NCBI GenBank assembly: GCA_913019905.1 | Contig: CAJVZD010000048.1 | Span: 1 to 37,316, forward strand | From: an uncultured Cellvibrionales bacterium | GTDB taxonomy: Bacteria > Pseudomonadota > Gammaproteobacteria > Pseudomonadales > Dasaniaceae | DNA length: 37,316 bases | Direction: 5' to 3' | Shown: positions 25,181-33,556 of the stretch, piece by piece | How the letters are laid out: every line of letters starts with the position of its first letter | Position numbering within the stretch: the first letter of the stretch is position 1 | Notes under the pieces: model-generated | Told to the model about the DNA's origin: nothing | Database searches by the model: none | Seen by the model: the letters and a program-made list of their open reading frames with translations, nothing else | Program-made: the position numbers and the translations under genes

Positions 25181-25939
25181 ATGAGTGAAACCTTTAAAAA
25201 CAGATTGCTGGCAAAAGAACTATTAATTGGCACGTTTGTAAAAACACCATCGCCTATGTTGTGTGAAGTACTGGCGGGTACCGAGCTGAATATGGTCTGT
25301 CTAGATGCCGAACACTCGCCTTTTGATCGTTTAGTACAGGACCAGTGTCTATATGCTTTGCGTAGTCAGCAAATGCCATCACTCGTTAGAGTGCCTTCGG
25401 CAGCGCCAGAATACACCTTAAATGCGTTGGATTGCGGCGCTACAGGTATTGTCATTCCTCATGTGAAAACGGCAGAAATGGCCATCTCGGTAGCCGCTGC
25501 CGCACACTTTGGGGCGGGTGGCCGAGGTTATGCTGGATCAACTCGCGCAGCGGCTTACACCACAAAAAAAATGCCTGACCATCTGGCAGATAGTGCTAAG
25601 CAAACAACGGTTATAGCTCAAATTGAAGATGTGGAAGCTTTGGATGTTATCGATGAAATAGCGGCGATAGAAGGTATTGATTGCTTATTTATTGGTATGA
25701 TCGATTTGACGGTGGCGCTGGGTGCGGCTAGCCCGAAAGCACCGGAAGTGATCGCCGCGGCGGAAAAAATATGTACTGCTGCTAGAGCGTTTAATCGTCG
25801 CCTGGGTATTTTTGTTCCTAGTGTTGCGGATATCCCGTTTTGGCAAGAGCGTGGTGTTAGTTTATTTTTACTTGCATCCGACCACGCATTCTTACGTCAG
25901 GGCGCAGCTGATTTGCTTAGCAGGGTTCGCGACCAGTAA
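25181..25939 (+). CDS. HpcH/HpaI-family aldolase
   Basis: 252 residues from the ATG at 25181, with GGAG upstream; it begins 2 bp after the metE-like stop. TIM-barrel class II aldolase like HpaI, GarL and RhmA. Catalytic His45 (LDAEHSP), Arg70 (LVRVP), metal ligands Glu149 (AQIED) and Asp175 (GMIDLTVALG). These enzymes reversibly split 4-hydroxy-2-oxo acids into pyruvate plus an aldehyde or semialdehyde. It suggests the pathway ends in pyruvate. The gene is followed by a 25-bp tandem duplication and LacI2, and a truncated second copy lies at 27011-27157. Confidence 0.9.
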   Translation: MSETFKNRLLAKELLIGTFVKTPSPMLCEVLAGTELNMVCLDAEHSPFDRLVQDQCLYALRSQQMPSLVRVPSAAPEYTLNALDCGATGIVIPHVKTAEMAISVAAAAHFGAGGRGYAGSTRAAAYTTKKMPDHLADSAKQTTVIAQIEDVEALDVIDEIAAIEGIDCLFIGMIDLTVALGAASPKAPEVIAAAEKICTAARAFNRRLGIFVPSVADIPFWQERGVSLFLLASDHAFLRQGAADLLSRVRDQ

Positions 25940-25986
25940 TTGATACCGTGATGGCAACCAATAACTGATACAGAGATGGCAACAGG
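25937..25986 (+). repeat. 25-bp imperfect tandem duplication at the aldolase stop / LacI2 start
   Basis: Units 25937-25961 and 25962-25986 share TGATAC and GATGGCAAC with a few mismatches. Unit 1 begins with the aldolase's TAA stop and has an ATG (25951) that runs only five codons to TGA; unit 2 carries the ATG at 25976 used by LacI2. Confidence 0.85.
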
Positions 25987-27004
25987 GATGGTAACAATAA
26001 AGACAGGACCAACAAAAAAGAAAGCGACTTCCTACTTGGTAGCCGAGGAGGCGGGGGTATCCCAGTCCGCTGTTTCGCGCGCTTACAAAGAGGGTGGTAG
26101 CGTTTCCAAAGCCACCCGCGAAAAAATTAACGCGGCGGCCAAAAAATTAGGTTACCGCCCGAACGCTATTGCGCGTAGCCTGATCAGCAAACGTTCCAAT
26201 ATGATCGGTATTGTTATGGCGGATATTACCAATCCCTTTTATCCCGCAGTGTTAGAAATTTTCCTCAATAAATTACAGGATGCCGGTCAGCGGGCAATGG
26301 TATTGATGGCGAGTCGCGATCAGCAGGTTGACGATTTATTGCCACAATTGCTCGAATATCAGATCGATGGTTTGGTGATTACTTCCGCAACCCTGTCGTC
26401 AGAAATGGCCTTACGCTGTTCGGAAATGGGTGTGCCGGTGGTGTTATTTAATCGCTCCGTACCTAACAGTCACTGTAGTTCTATCTGTTGTGATAACCAG
26501 GGCGCAGCGCGCCAAGTAGCGGAGCTGTTTATTCGGCAAGGTTTTAAATCAATTGCCTATATCGCGGGGCTGGAAAATACGTCCACAAACCGCGAGCGTG
26601 AAAGTGGTTTTTATAGTCGCTTGGCGGAAGCGGGGTTAGAGCCGGTGCAAGTAGTGGGCGATTTTACCCATGACGGTGGTTATCGAGCCGCATTGGAATT
26701 AGCGGAGGGCGGCTCTTATCCTCAGGCGATTTTTTGCGCCAACGATATTATGGCCATGGGTGCGATGGAGGCGATTCGCTATAAATTAAATCTATCTATC
26801 CCGGAAGATGTCTCTATTGTTGGATTCGACGATATTGCCAATTCCAGTTGGCCCGCTTACAACCTGACCACTGTGCGGCCCCCCGTCGAGCGTATGGTGC
26901 AACGAACGATTGATAATTTGTTGGAGAGTCAGAATAGTGATTCGCCGATACTGGTTACCGAAATTGTTTCTGCAGAGTTAGTCGTGCGGGGATCAACGGC
27001 TTAA
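25976..27004 (+). CDS. LacI-family transcriptional regulator 2
   Basis: 342 residues. The HTH (about 18-40: TSYLVAEEAGVSQSAVSRAY), hinge NAIARSLISKRS and sensor domain with IGIVMADITNPFYP and AIFCANDIMAMGAMEA are clear. It is a close paralogue of LacI1, with nearly the same recognition helix and the same IFCANDIMA and GFDDI segments. It is expressed at the end of the hydrolase-metE-hpaI run, so it is probably under the operator at 23315. Two co-encoded repressors could respond to different intermediates while sharing operators. The in-frame ATG 25988 is a possible alternative start. Confidence 0.93.
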   Translation: MATGMVTIKTGPTKKKATSYLVAEEAGVSQSAVSRAYKEGGSVSKATREKINAAAKKLGYRPNAIARSLISKRSNMIGIVMADITNPFYPAVLEIFLNKLQDAGQRAMVLMASRDQQVDDLLPQLLEYQIDGLVITSATLSSEMALRCSEMGVPVVLFNRSVPNSHCSSICCDNQGAARQVAELFIRQGFKSIAYIAGLENTSTNRERESGFYSRLAEAGLEPVQVVGDFTHDGGYRAALELAEGGSYPQAIFCANDIMAMGAMEAIRYKLNLSIPEDVSIVGFDDIANSSWPAYNLTTVRPPVERMVQRTIDNLLESQNSDSPILVTEIVSAELVVRGSTA

Positions 27005-27010
27005 ATACCA

Positions 27011-27157
27011 GCGCATAATCGCCGGCTGGGTATTTTTATTGCCAGCGTTGCCGATGTTACCTTTTGGCAAGAACGTGGTGTCAGTTTGTTTTTGGTAGCT
27101 TCAGATCACGTTTTTTTACGACAGGGCGCGACAAATCGAATCAGTCAGATAAAGTAG
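27011..27157 (+). pseudogene. 3' stump of a second HpcH/HpaI aldolase
   Basis: Directly after the LacI2 stop, 48 codons read in frame as NRRLGIFIASVADV, FWQERGVSLFLVASDHVFLR and so on to TAG at 27155-27157. They match residues 203-250 of the aldolase at 25181 at most positions. There is no start codon, active site or upstream part, so it is a truncated paralogue. It implies that an aldolase gene once lay downstream of LacI2. Confidence 0.9.
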
Positions 27158-27210
27158 GGTGGATGGACAATAGGGGTGCAGAATGGAATAAAATCCACCC
27201 TCGCCATTCT
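27154..27210. repeat. REP-like interleaved inverted repeats
   Basis: GGGTGGAT (27157-27164) pairs with ATCCACCC (27193-27200), and AGAATGG (27180-27186) with CCATTCT (27204-27210). The arms interleave, so a pseudoknot or alternative hairpins could form. GTAGGGTGGAT...ATCCACCC resembles REP-like palindromes common between gammaproteobacterial genes. It lies at the 3' ends of converging units and may act as a boundary or terminator. Confidence 0.5.
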
Positions 27211-27211
27211 A

Positions 27212-28135
27212 CTACAAGCAATAAAAATCAGTTGCAGTCTGATTGAACATTTGCTGCTTTTCGTGAATAGAACAGCCTTCAGTGATATCGGAATAAGCCT
27301 GCCAGTAATTATCATAACTGCGATAAAGTTTATCGACGGGAAAATTCGAGCCGAACATTACTCGGTTGCAGCCGAAAATGTCTAAAACGTCTTCAATTAT
27401 GGGGCGCAATTGTTCGGTATCCCAATGCGGATTAAACATGCCAAGGCCAGAGACTTTACAGCTGACGTTCGCTAGCTCAGCTAATTGCTGTAGGCCATTC
27501 TTCCAGCTGGCCAACCCTTCAATGGTTTGATCCCATGGTGACCCGCAGTGACAAAGCGCCACCTTCAGATCTGGGACTTGTTTTAGCAGTGCCAATACGG
27601 CTGGCATTTGTGGCGGAATCATTTGCAGATCAAATGACAGACCTCGTGCTGCTAGTAGTTTTAAACCGCTTAACCAGTCCGGATTATCTAGCAACTCGTT
27701 GGTTCCATGCCGGACGTCTTCCGTAAGGTGCCGACCAATGATTTGACGAATCCCCCGCAACTTGCTAAAGGCTTGTTGTCTATCGAGCTGTTGTGCCAGA
27801 TCTACAGCACTTAAATCAGTAAATGCGACAACGGCGTGGGGAAAGTCACTGTGTTGCTCTAGCCACTGGCTCTCTTTAACGGAGTCTTGTTCGGCAACGC
27901 CTACTTGAATATGTACCGATTTACTGGGTATAAAACGGGCTGATTCGGAGAGGAAGTCATCGCTTAAATAGTTTTTTTGAATGGGGCTGGGGTCACCAAA
28001 AAACCGCTTTTCCCCCCGTGCCATTAGCCAGGGATAACGGCAGACGGAGAGATCCCAGAGGTGATGGTGGGCATCGATGAAGGTGAGTTCAGTCATATCA
28101 TTTGCACTGGCCACTGCCTGCAGCTGCTTGAGCAT
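27212..28135 (-). CDS. amidohydrolase-2 family (COG3618-type lactonase-like) hydrolase
   Basis: 307 residues, or 294 if it starts at the internal ATG 28096 (MTELTFIDAHHHLWD), which fits the family start better; neither has a strong RBS. Metal-site motifs: DAHHHLWD near the N-terminus, CHCGSPWD (about residue 202) and FGSNFPVDKLY (about 262). The family includes sugar-lactone hydrolases (such as fuconolactonase), 2-pyrone-4,6-dicarboxylate lactonase and related decarboxylases. It probably opens a lactone or similar ring in the cytosol. It is divergent from the cupin gene, with an operator between them. Confidence 0.85.
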   Translation of the reverse strand: MLKQLQAVASANDMTELTFIDAHHHLWDLSVCRYPWLMARGEKRFFGDPSPIQKNYLSDDFLSESARFIPSKSVHIQVGVAEQDSVKESQWLEQHSDFPHAVVAFTDLSAVDLAQQLDRQQAFSKLRGIRQIIGRHLTEDVRHGTNELLDNPDWLSGLKLLAARGLSFDLQMIPPQMPAVLALLKQVPDLKVALCHCGSPWDQTIEGLASWKNGLQQLAELANVSCKVSGLGMFNPHWDTEQLRPIIEDVLDIFGCNRVMFGSNFPVDKLYRSYDNYWQAYSDITEGCSIHEKQQMFNQTATDFYCL

Positions 28136-28269
28136 CTAGAGTCGGTAATTGGGTAGGTGACTATAGCAATTTTTGAATCCGAATTCATGTCAATACAGCA
28201 GAATAAACTCCTAAATATCAGTTGGATCTCGGTTTATGAAAAATTAAATTATTATTTCTTGATTAATTT

Positions 28270-28284
28270 TTGCATTCGAAGTAC
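28270..28284. promoter_or_regulatory. TTCGAA operator between amidohydrolase and cupin units
   Basis: TTGCATTCGAAGTAC, 85 bp upstream of the cupin start and 135-174 bp from the divergent amidohydrolase start. It is the only clear site in this 234-bp spacer and probably serves both directions. Confidence 0.75.
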
Positions 28285-28369
28285 ATTTTCATTCAATAAT
28301 ACCGAAACGGTCGAATTACTGCTGGTGATAGCATCACTATTGCGTCTTACACTTTAGGAGATTTAACGG

Positions 28370-29410
28370 ATGTCAGCCTCATGGACACCTGAGAAAATGG
28401 CTGAACGGCTAGTGCGCTATAATGATTTGCGCCCTTGCCTGAATGCCTTTGTCGATACCTATACACCGGGTAGCGACAAGAAAGAGAACTTTACAATAAT
28501 TGGCCCCGGTGTCGCCGAAAATCCCGATCAGCATGTGCATATTTCCGAAGCCCATGGTTTTAATATTGGTGGAGCGAGGCAGCCACCGGCTTGCTTGAAT
28601 TCACAGCACAGTCATGAAACCGAAGAAGTCTTTATTGTTCATGCGGGCCGTTGGGCCTTTCGCTGGGGTGAGAAGGGAGAGCAGGGCGAGGCGGTTCTAG
28701 GTCCAGGCGATTGCATTAGCATTCCGGTTAATGTTTTCCGGGGTTTTGAGAATGTCGGTGATGATGTTGGTTATCTGTTTGCCGTATTGGGGCAGGATGA
28801 TGCCGGGCATGTGACTTGGGCTCCGGACGTATTTGATAAGGCGGAAGATTACGGTTTGGTGTTGTTGGAAAACGGTCAACTGATTGACACAACAAAGGGC
28901 GATTCCGTTCCCGAAGGTGTTAATCCTATGACTCCAACAACAGTAGAACAAGTAGCAGCCCACCGTTCTATGTCGGTAGATGAAATGCTAGATTGTGTTT
29001 TCCCGGAAGCAGCCCAGCGTGCTAACACTGGCTCTAAGCTAGGCGATGGCAGTCATGGTGTAATAGAAAGCCCCATTATTGGTGGCGCTAATAGTGTTGA
29101 AGCGATCGGGGCCGGAAAGATGGCCTGGACGCACGGTTTTAACCTCCGGCGTTTTGATTTTGCGACGGACAGTGAACTACCTTCTCACGCCCGTAGCGAG
29201 CAGGAAGTGGTTTATGTGTATCGCGGTAGTATCACTTTTGAATGGGAGGGAGGTGAGCTAACGCTTAGTGAAGGTGATGTCCTGACGGTACCTATTAACC
29301 TAATACACAGTTATCGCAATGGCAGTGACAATACTGCCATTGTCTATGTGGTTCGGGGGGGCGATGTGCCTGCAGCGGCCACGCTGAAACCAACTGTATC
29401 AGTCGCATAA
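28370..29410 (+). CDS. bicupin protein (gentisate-dioxygenase-like fold)
   Basis: 346 residues with two cupin domains (about 60-150 and 245-335). In domain 1, H80-x-H82-x3-E86 gives motif 1, but motif 2 (PVNVFRGFEN) has Arg where the last His is expected. In domain 2, motif 1 reads SHARSEQE, with Arg replacing the second His, while motif 2 (PINLIHSYRN) keeps its His. Each domain therefore lacks one canonical ligand. It could be a dioxygenase, isomerase or sugar-binding protein; I cannot choose. AGGAGA precedes the start. It is first in the cupin-SnoaL2-symporter-SnoaL3 run, after an operator, and is followed by a terminator-like hairpin. Confidence 0.8.
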   Translation: MSASWTPEKMAERLVRYNDLRPCLNAFVDTYTPGSDKKENFTIIGPGVAENPDQHVHISEAHGFNIGGARQPPACLNSQHSHETEEVFIVHAGRWAFRWGEKGEQGEAVLGPGDCISIPVNVFRGFENVGDDVGYLFAVLGQDDAGHVTWAPDVFDKAEDYGLVLLENGQLIDTTKGDSVPEGVNPMTPTTVEQVAAHRSMSVDEMLDCVFPEAAQRANTGSKLGDGSHGVIESPIIGGANSVEAIGAGKMAWTHGFNLRRFDFATDSELPSHARSEQEVVYVYRGSITFEWEGGELTLSEGDVLTVPINLIHSYRNGSDNTAIVYVVRGGDVPAAATLKPTVSVA

Positions 29411-29429
29411 ATGATAAGAGTCTCCTCTT

Positions 29430-29470
29430 CCGGAGCTTGGGGTGTTGTGCCTTAGGCTCCGGTTTTTTTT
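29430..29470 (+). terminator. rho-independent terminator after the cupin gene
   Basis: CCGGAGC (29430-29436) pairs with GCTCCGG (29456-29462), followed by eight T's. It should end or attenuate cupin transcription, so SnoaL2 and the symporter may be made at a lower level by read-through. Confidence 0.8.
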
Positions 29471-29491
29471 ATCCCGTAAAGTAGATGTAGT

Positions 29492-30511
29492 ATGAATTTT
29501 GGTTGTTTAATTGAGCGATTCTATCTTGAGCTGACGCGTGCGGGCGTTGGTGGTATCAATAGTGTTGCAGAACAGTATTTGGCTGCCGATGTAAAGTGGT
29601 GTGTCGCTCACCCTGTGAATGATTTAAGTGGGCGTGCACAGGTGATTGAGCAATTTCTAAAGCCGTTGTTAAACGCATTACCCGATTTAGAAAGAAACCC
29701 CATCATTGCGTTGTCGGACCGGCACGAGTGTTCCACGTCCGAAGAGAATGTCACCGAAAATGATGAAGGAAAATACTGGGTGGATGGCACAGGTTATTTT
29801 GTTGGTACCTTTGCTAATTGCTTGTTTGATATTCCCGCTACAAAGCGCAGCCTTTATTTACGTTATACCGAAATGGTGCGCATAGAAAACGGAAAGATTA
29901 AGGAGTGTTATCTGATCCCCGATTTTATTGATGCTATGAATCAGGCGGGCGTTAATCCCTTACGTGATAGTCTTGGCCATGCAGGGCAAATTTTGCCGCC
30001 CGCTACTCAGGATGGCCTGCGTCGGTGCATGAATAGCGCTCCAGAAAGTAACAAAAGCCGCCAGCTAGTTTTAGATATGTTGGATTGCCTGGGTCGTTAT
30101 GATGGCAAAGACCTGAAGAGTATGGATCTGGAAAACTACTGGCACAGCAATTTTATGTGGTACGGTCCCGGTGGTATTGGTACGACACGCGGTATAGACG
30201 GTTTTCGTGCTCATCATCAGGGCCCGTTTGTGCATTCCTTTCCCGATCGCAGTGTGGATACCAAAATCAATTTTATCGCCAATGATAATTATGCCGCTAC
30301 CGGTGGTTGGCCGCATATGTCGGGCACTCATAGCGTGGGTGGATGGCTGGGGTTGCCGCCGTCTGGTAAAGAATTGAGTTTGCGGGTGATGGATATCTGG
30401 CGGCGCGAAGATGATTTGCTAAAAGAAAACTGGGTCGCTATCGATATTATCGATATGTTGATGCAGATGGGTCTCGATGTGTTTGCGCAAATGCGTGAGC
30501 TTAATGAATAA
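29492..30511 (+). CDS. two-domain SnoaL-like (NTF2-fold) protein 2
   Basis: 339 residues; domains about 5-150 and 185-325. It shares with SnoaL1 the stretch NALPDLERN, the motif WYGPGGIGTTRGIDGF (about 222) and the ending DIWRREDDLLKENWVAIDII...GLDVFAQMRELNE. It is clearly the closest paralogue of SnoaL1 (10077) in the window. Cytosolic, no signal peptide. It sits between the cupin and the sodium/solute symporter (24 bp), so it probably acts on the imported compound or an early intermediate. Enzymatic role unproven. Confidence 0.75.
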   Translation: MNFGCLIERFYLELTRAGVGGINSVAEQYLAADVKWCVAHPVNDLSGRAQVIEQFLKPLLNALPDLERNPIIALSDRHECSTSEENVTENDEGKYWVDGTGYFVGTFANCLFDIPATKRSLYLRYTEMVRIENGKIKECYLIPDFIDAMNQAGVNPLRDSLGHAGQILPPATQDGLRRCMNSAPESNKSRQLVLDMLDCLGRYDGKDLKSMDLENYWHSNFMWYGPGGIGTTRGIDGFRAHHQGPFVHSFPDRSVDTKINFIANDNYAATGGWPHMSGTHSVGGWLGLPPSGKELSLRVMDIWRREDDLLKENWVAIDIIDMLMQMGLDVFAQMRELNE

Positions 30512-30535
30512 ACGGCATTAGTCGGAAATAATAGT

Positions 30536-32146
30536 ATGAATGATTTCGGTACGCTTAATTGGTCTATTTTAAGCATCTACATCGTCGCCAACCTACTCTT
30601 GGGTTTTTATCTCGGTAAAAAAATCTCCTCCACTAAAGATTTCTTTTTAGGGGATAAAAGTATTCCGTGGTGGGCGATAGGTATCTCGGTTATTTCAACC
30701 TATGTCAGTGCGCTCACTTTTCTAGGCGGCCCGGCCTGGGCCTATACCGATGGCTTATCGGTGATTGCTATTCATTTGAATTACCCGATCGTGATTTTCT
30801 TTGTAGTGACTTTCTTCTTGCCGTTTTTCTTCAACAGTGGCGTTGCTTCCATCTATGAGTATCAGGAAAAGCGATTCGGTCCTACTTCCCGCAGCGTTAT
30901 GTCTTGTATTTTTTTGATGACTCAAGGATTGACCTCCGCGGCTGTCCTCTATGCCACCTCCTTGGTTTTGGAATTTATTACGGGTTTACCCGTTAATTAC
31001 TGCATTGTTATTGTTACGGTGGTGGCATTGATCTACACCATGATGGGAGGTATTGCCGCCGTAATCTGGACCGATGTTATCCAGGCGAGTATTTTATTCG
31101 TGGGCGCCTTTATTATTCTTTATGCGCTGATTTCAGAAATGCCCATACCCATTTCGGAGGCCTTATCCAATCTGAAAGCGATAGGAAAAACCAATGCGCT
31201 TGATTTTGATTTGGATTTCACCAAGGTCACAACGGTTTGGTCTGGTGTGATTGCCATGACGCTTTTTCATGTGACGGTCTATGGTGCCAATCAAATGATG
31301 GTGCAGCGTACTTTGGCGGCGAAAAATATTGGCGATGCTAAAAAATCCTTTTTACTGATGGGCTTCGCCGCCTTCCTTATCTATTTTCTATTTATTCTGC
31401 TCGGTGTATTGTTTTATGCCTATTACGGCGGCCGCGAGTTCGAAAACGGTAATACCATTATTCTGGAATTTGCCAATGACTATGGTATGCCCGGATTAAT
31501 GGGTGTTGTTGCAGCTGCGGTCTTGGCGGCTAGTATGTCCAGTCTTGATTCAGCCTTTAATTCCATGTCAACAGTGACAACCATCGATTTTTATCAGCGT
31601 TATTTTCGTAAAGACGCCTCCGATCAGCATTACTTAAACGCCTCAAGAGCCTTTACCATTTTTTGGGCTATTCTGATCATTGTCCCAGCCCTATTTTTTG
31701 CCAGTAGCGAGGGTTCCGTGTTAGAGACTCTCAGTAAGGTAGGTTCTTATTTTGTTGGTGCAAAACTCAGTATGTTTGGTCTTGGTTTCTTTACCAAGCA
31801 AACAACAGAAAAGGGTCTGTTAGTTGGCGTGGCGGCAGGCTTTATCATGGTTTGGTACTTGGCAACTCAAACGGATATAAGTTGGCCTTGGTTTTGTGCC
31901 TTTGGTGGTGGTATCAATGTTATTGTCTCCTTGCTGGCGAGCAGATTGATAGATGGTAAGCAAACGGTCTATTCTGAATATACTGTACGAGGCCAAAAAG
32001 CGCTTTTTGCGCAGCAGAATAAGACGGAAAAAGAAAACGGCTGGTTTTTAGTGCCGGGAAAAGTCGATAAAGTTAGCTGGTATTTGCCGATCTTTTTTTT
32101 GGCGACAGTCATTTTTCTCTACGCTTTTAATGCGTTGATTGCGTAA
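30536..32146 (+). CDS. sodium/solute symporter (SSS/SLC5 family)
   Basis: 536 residues with about 13-14 transmembrane helices. The opening (NWSILSIYIVANLLLGFYLG), SSTKDFFLGDKSIPWWAIG and the later ALIYTMMGGIAAVIWTDVIQ are characteristic of SSS transporters, as is the AASMSSLDSAFNSMSTV segment of the Na2 site on helix 8. It would import a small organic solute (sugar, amino acid, carboxylate or polyol) with Na+, fitting a marine host. It is flanked by SnoaL2 (24 bp) and SnoaL3 (18 bp) in one run, so it is the likely inner-membrane step after TonB-dependent uptake. Confidence 0.93.
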   Translation: MNDFGTLNWSILSIYIVANLLLGFYLGKKISSTKDFFLGDKSIPWWAIGISVISTYVSALTFLGGPAWAYTDGLSVIAIHLNYPIVIFFVVTFFLPFFFNSGVASIYEYQEKRFGPTSRSVMSCIFLMTQGLTSAAVLYATSLVLEFITGLPVNYCIVIVTVVALIYTMMGGIAAVIWTDVIQASILFVGAFIILYALISEMPIPISEALSNLKAIGKTNALDFDLDFTKVTTVWSGVIAMTLFHVTVYGANQMMVQRTLAAKNIGDAKKSFLLMGFAAFLIYFLFILLGVLFYAYYGGREFENGNTIILEFANDYGMPGLMGVVAAAVLAASMSSLDSAFNSMSTVTTIDFYQRYFRKDASDQHYLNASRAFTIFWAILIIVPALFFASSEGSVLETLSKVGSYFVGAKLSMFGLGFFTKQTTEKGLLVGVAAGFIMVWYLATQTDISWPWFCAFGGGINVIVSLLASRLIDGKQTVYSEYTVRGQKALFAQQNKTEKENGWFLVPGKVDKVSWYLPIFFLATVIFLYAFNALIA

Positions 32147-32164
32147 GTGTAACTAGGTAAAACA

Positions 32165-33187
32165 ATGACAGAAAGTTCTCAGACAGAAACGCAAACGAAT
32201 AAAGCATTGATTCAAGCTTATTATCGCGAGCTGGAATCTGCCACCGTCGATAACATCGGCGATATTCTTGGCTGTTATATAGGTGCTGACTTCCATTGGT
32301 ACGGCGTACACCCCTTTGACGAGCAAACGAATGCTGAAGGCGTTGCGGACGCCTTTTGGAGACCCTTATTAAGTTCCTGGTCACCACTACAGCGTCGTGA
32401 AGATATTTTTATGGCCGGTGTTAGCGAGATTGATGGCAGCCAGTGGGTGACCAGTATGGGGCACTTTATGGGTCTGCTAGACAAGCCGTGGATGGGCATT
32501 CCTGCCACGGGAAAAATGGTGTTTTTACGCTATGCCGATTTTAATTGTGTTAAAGATGGAAAAATAGTTCGCAGTGGTTTTTTCTGTGACATTATCGGTG
32601 TGATGCAGCAGGTGGGTATTAACCCACTGCCTATACAAACGGGGGCATCTTTTATTTACCCTGGCCCACGCACCCATGACGGGATTCAATTGCAACCTCA
32701 GGTCGAAGCCGAGTCAGTAAAAACCATGTCGCTAGTCAATCAAATGATTGATGATTTAAATCAGCTAAATCTTAACGGCAATGACCGTTACCCACCCGAA
32801 GTTCTGGCACGTACCTGGCATGACGATATGGTTTGGTACGGCCCTGCCGGTATTGGCGCTACCTATACGATTCCGCGCTATCAGCAGCAGCACTCTTATC
32901 CTTTTCGTGAAGGCTTAAGCGACAAAGTTTATAACGGCCACTTGTGCCGTTACGCCGAAGGTAATTACGCCTGTTTTTTTGGTTGGCCTAATTTATCCCA
33001 TACCCCCACGGGTGGTTTTATGGGCTTGCCGGGTGGTGTCCGGGCGGACATGCGCGTGGTTGATGTTTATCGCCGCGACGGAGACAAACTGGCCGAAAAC
33101 TGGGTGCTGATTGATTTACCTTGGTGGTTGAAACAGCAGGGCCTAGATGTCATCGAAAGGACGCGTCAAATAGTTGCTGGTTATTAG
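32165..33187 (+). CDS. two-domain SnoaL-like (NTF2-fold) protein 3
   Basis: 340 residues, two NTF2-like domains (about 10-155 and 190-330). It keeps WYGPAGIGATYTIPRY (about 224) and the end VDVYRRDGDKLAENWVLIDLPWWLKQQGLDVIERTR, but is more divergent from proteins 1 and 2 than they are from each other. It starts 18 bp after the symporter in the same operon. Function unknown; a distinct step from SnoaL2 is possible because both are kept side by side. Confidence 0.75.
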   Translation: MTESSQTETQTNKALIQAYYRELESATVDNIGDILGCYIGADFHWYGVHPFDEQTNAEGVADAFWRPLLSSWSPLQRREDIFMAGVSEIDGSQWVTSMGHFMGLLDKPWMGIPATGKMVFLRYADFNCVKDGKIVRSGFFCDIIGVMQQVGINPLPIQTGASFIYPGPRTHDGIQLQPQVEAESVKTMSLVNQMIDDLNQLNLNGNDRYPPEVLARTWHDDMVWYGPAGIGATYTIPRYQQQHSYPFREGLSDKVYNGHLCRYAEGNYACFFGWPNLSHTPTGGFMGLPGGVRADMRVVDVYRRDGDKLAENWVLIDLPWWLKQQGLDVIERTRQIVAGY

Positions 33188-33556
33188 TATTTGATTCCCG
33201 TACAGCTAAGCGAATAATTGGGCTATGCTAATGCGATTGTTCTGACCTTTTTAATACTTAGATTGCCGGGCTATTTTTACGACATTGAATTATTCCATGT
33301 TAACTATTGATGCCGTATTACCATCACAAAAACGCATGGGCAATACTGTTCGCTAACCATTTTTGGAAGTCAGGAATAAAGTAGCCCGCAAAAGAGGGCG
33401 AGCAATTTGGAAGCGCCCCCGCGGCGTGCACTATTCGGCCTTGTAGATGATTTCCTGTGATCAAAATAGGTTGGTAGCGATCAATAACTAATAGATAAGA
33501 TCAAAAATTTCTCATTATCAACCTGGGGAAACCCTAGCTTAAAAGAGGATTGTTTT
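33188..33556. other. intergenic gap, no gene seen
   Basis: 369 bp between SnoaL3 and the one-domain NTF2-like gene. No convincing ORF or full operator is visible; TTGGAAGTCA at about 33365 matches only half of one. It presumably contains the promoter of 33557, whose RBS is AGAGGA. Confidence 0.4.

Noticed and set aside
28174..28192. Second operator upstream of the amidohydrolase (GAATCCGAATTCATGTC)
   Set aside because: The TTCGAA core is missing; the resemblance is limited to scattered bases.
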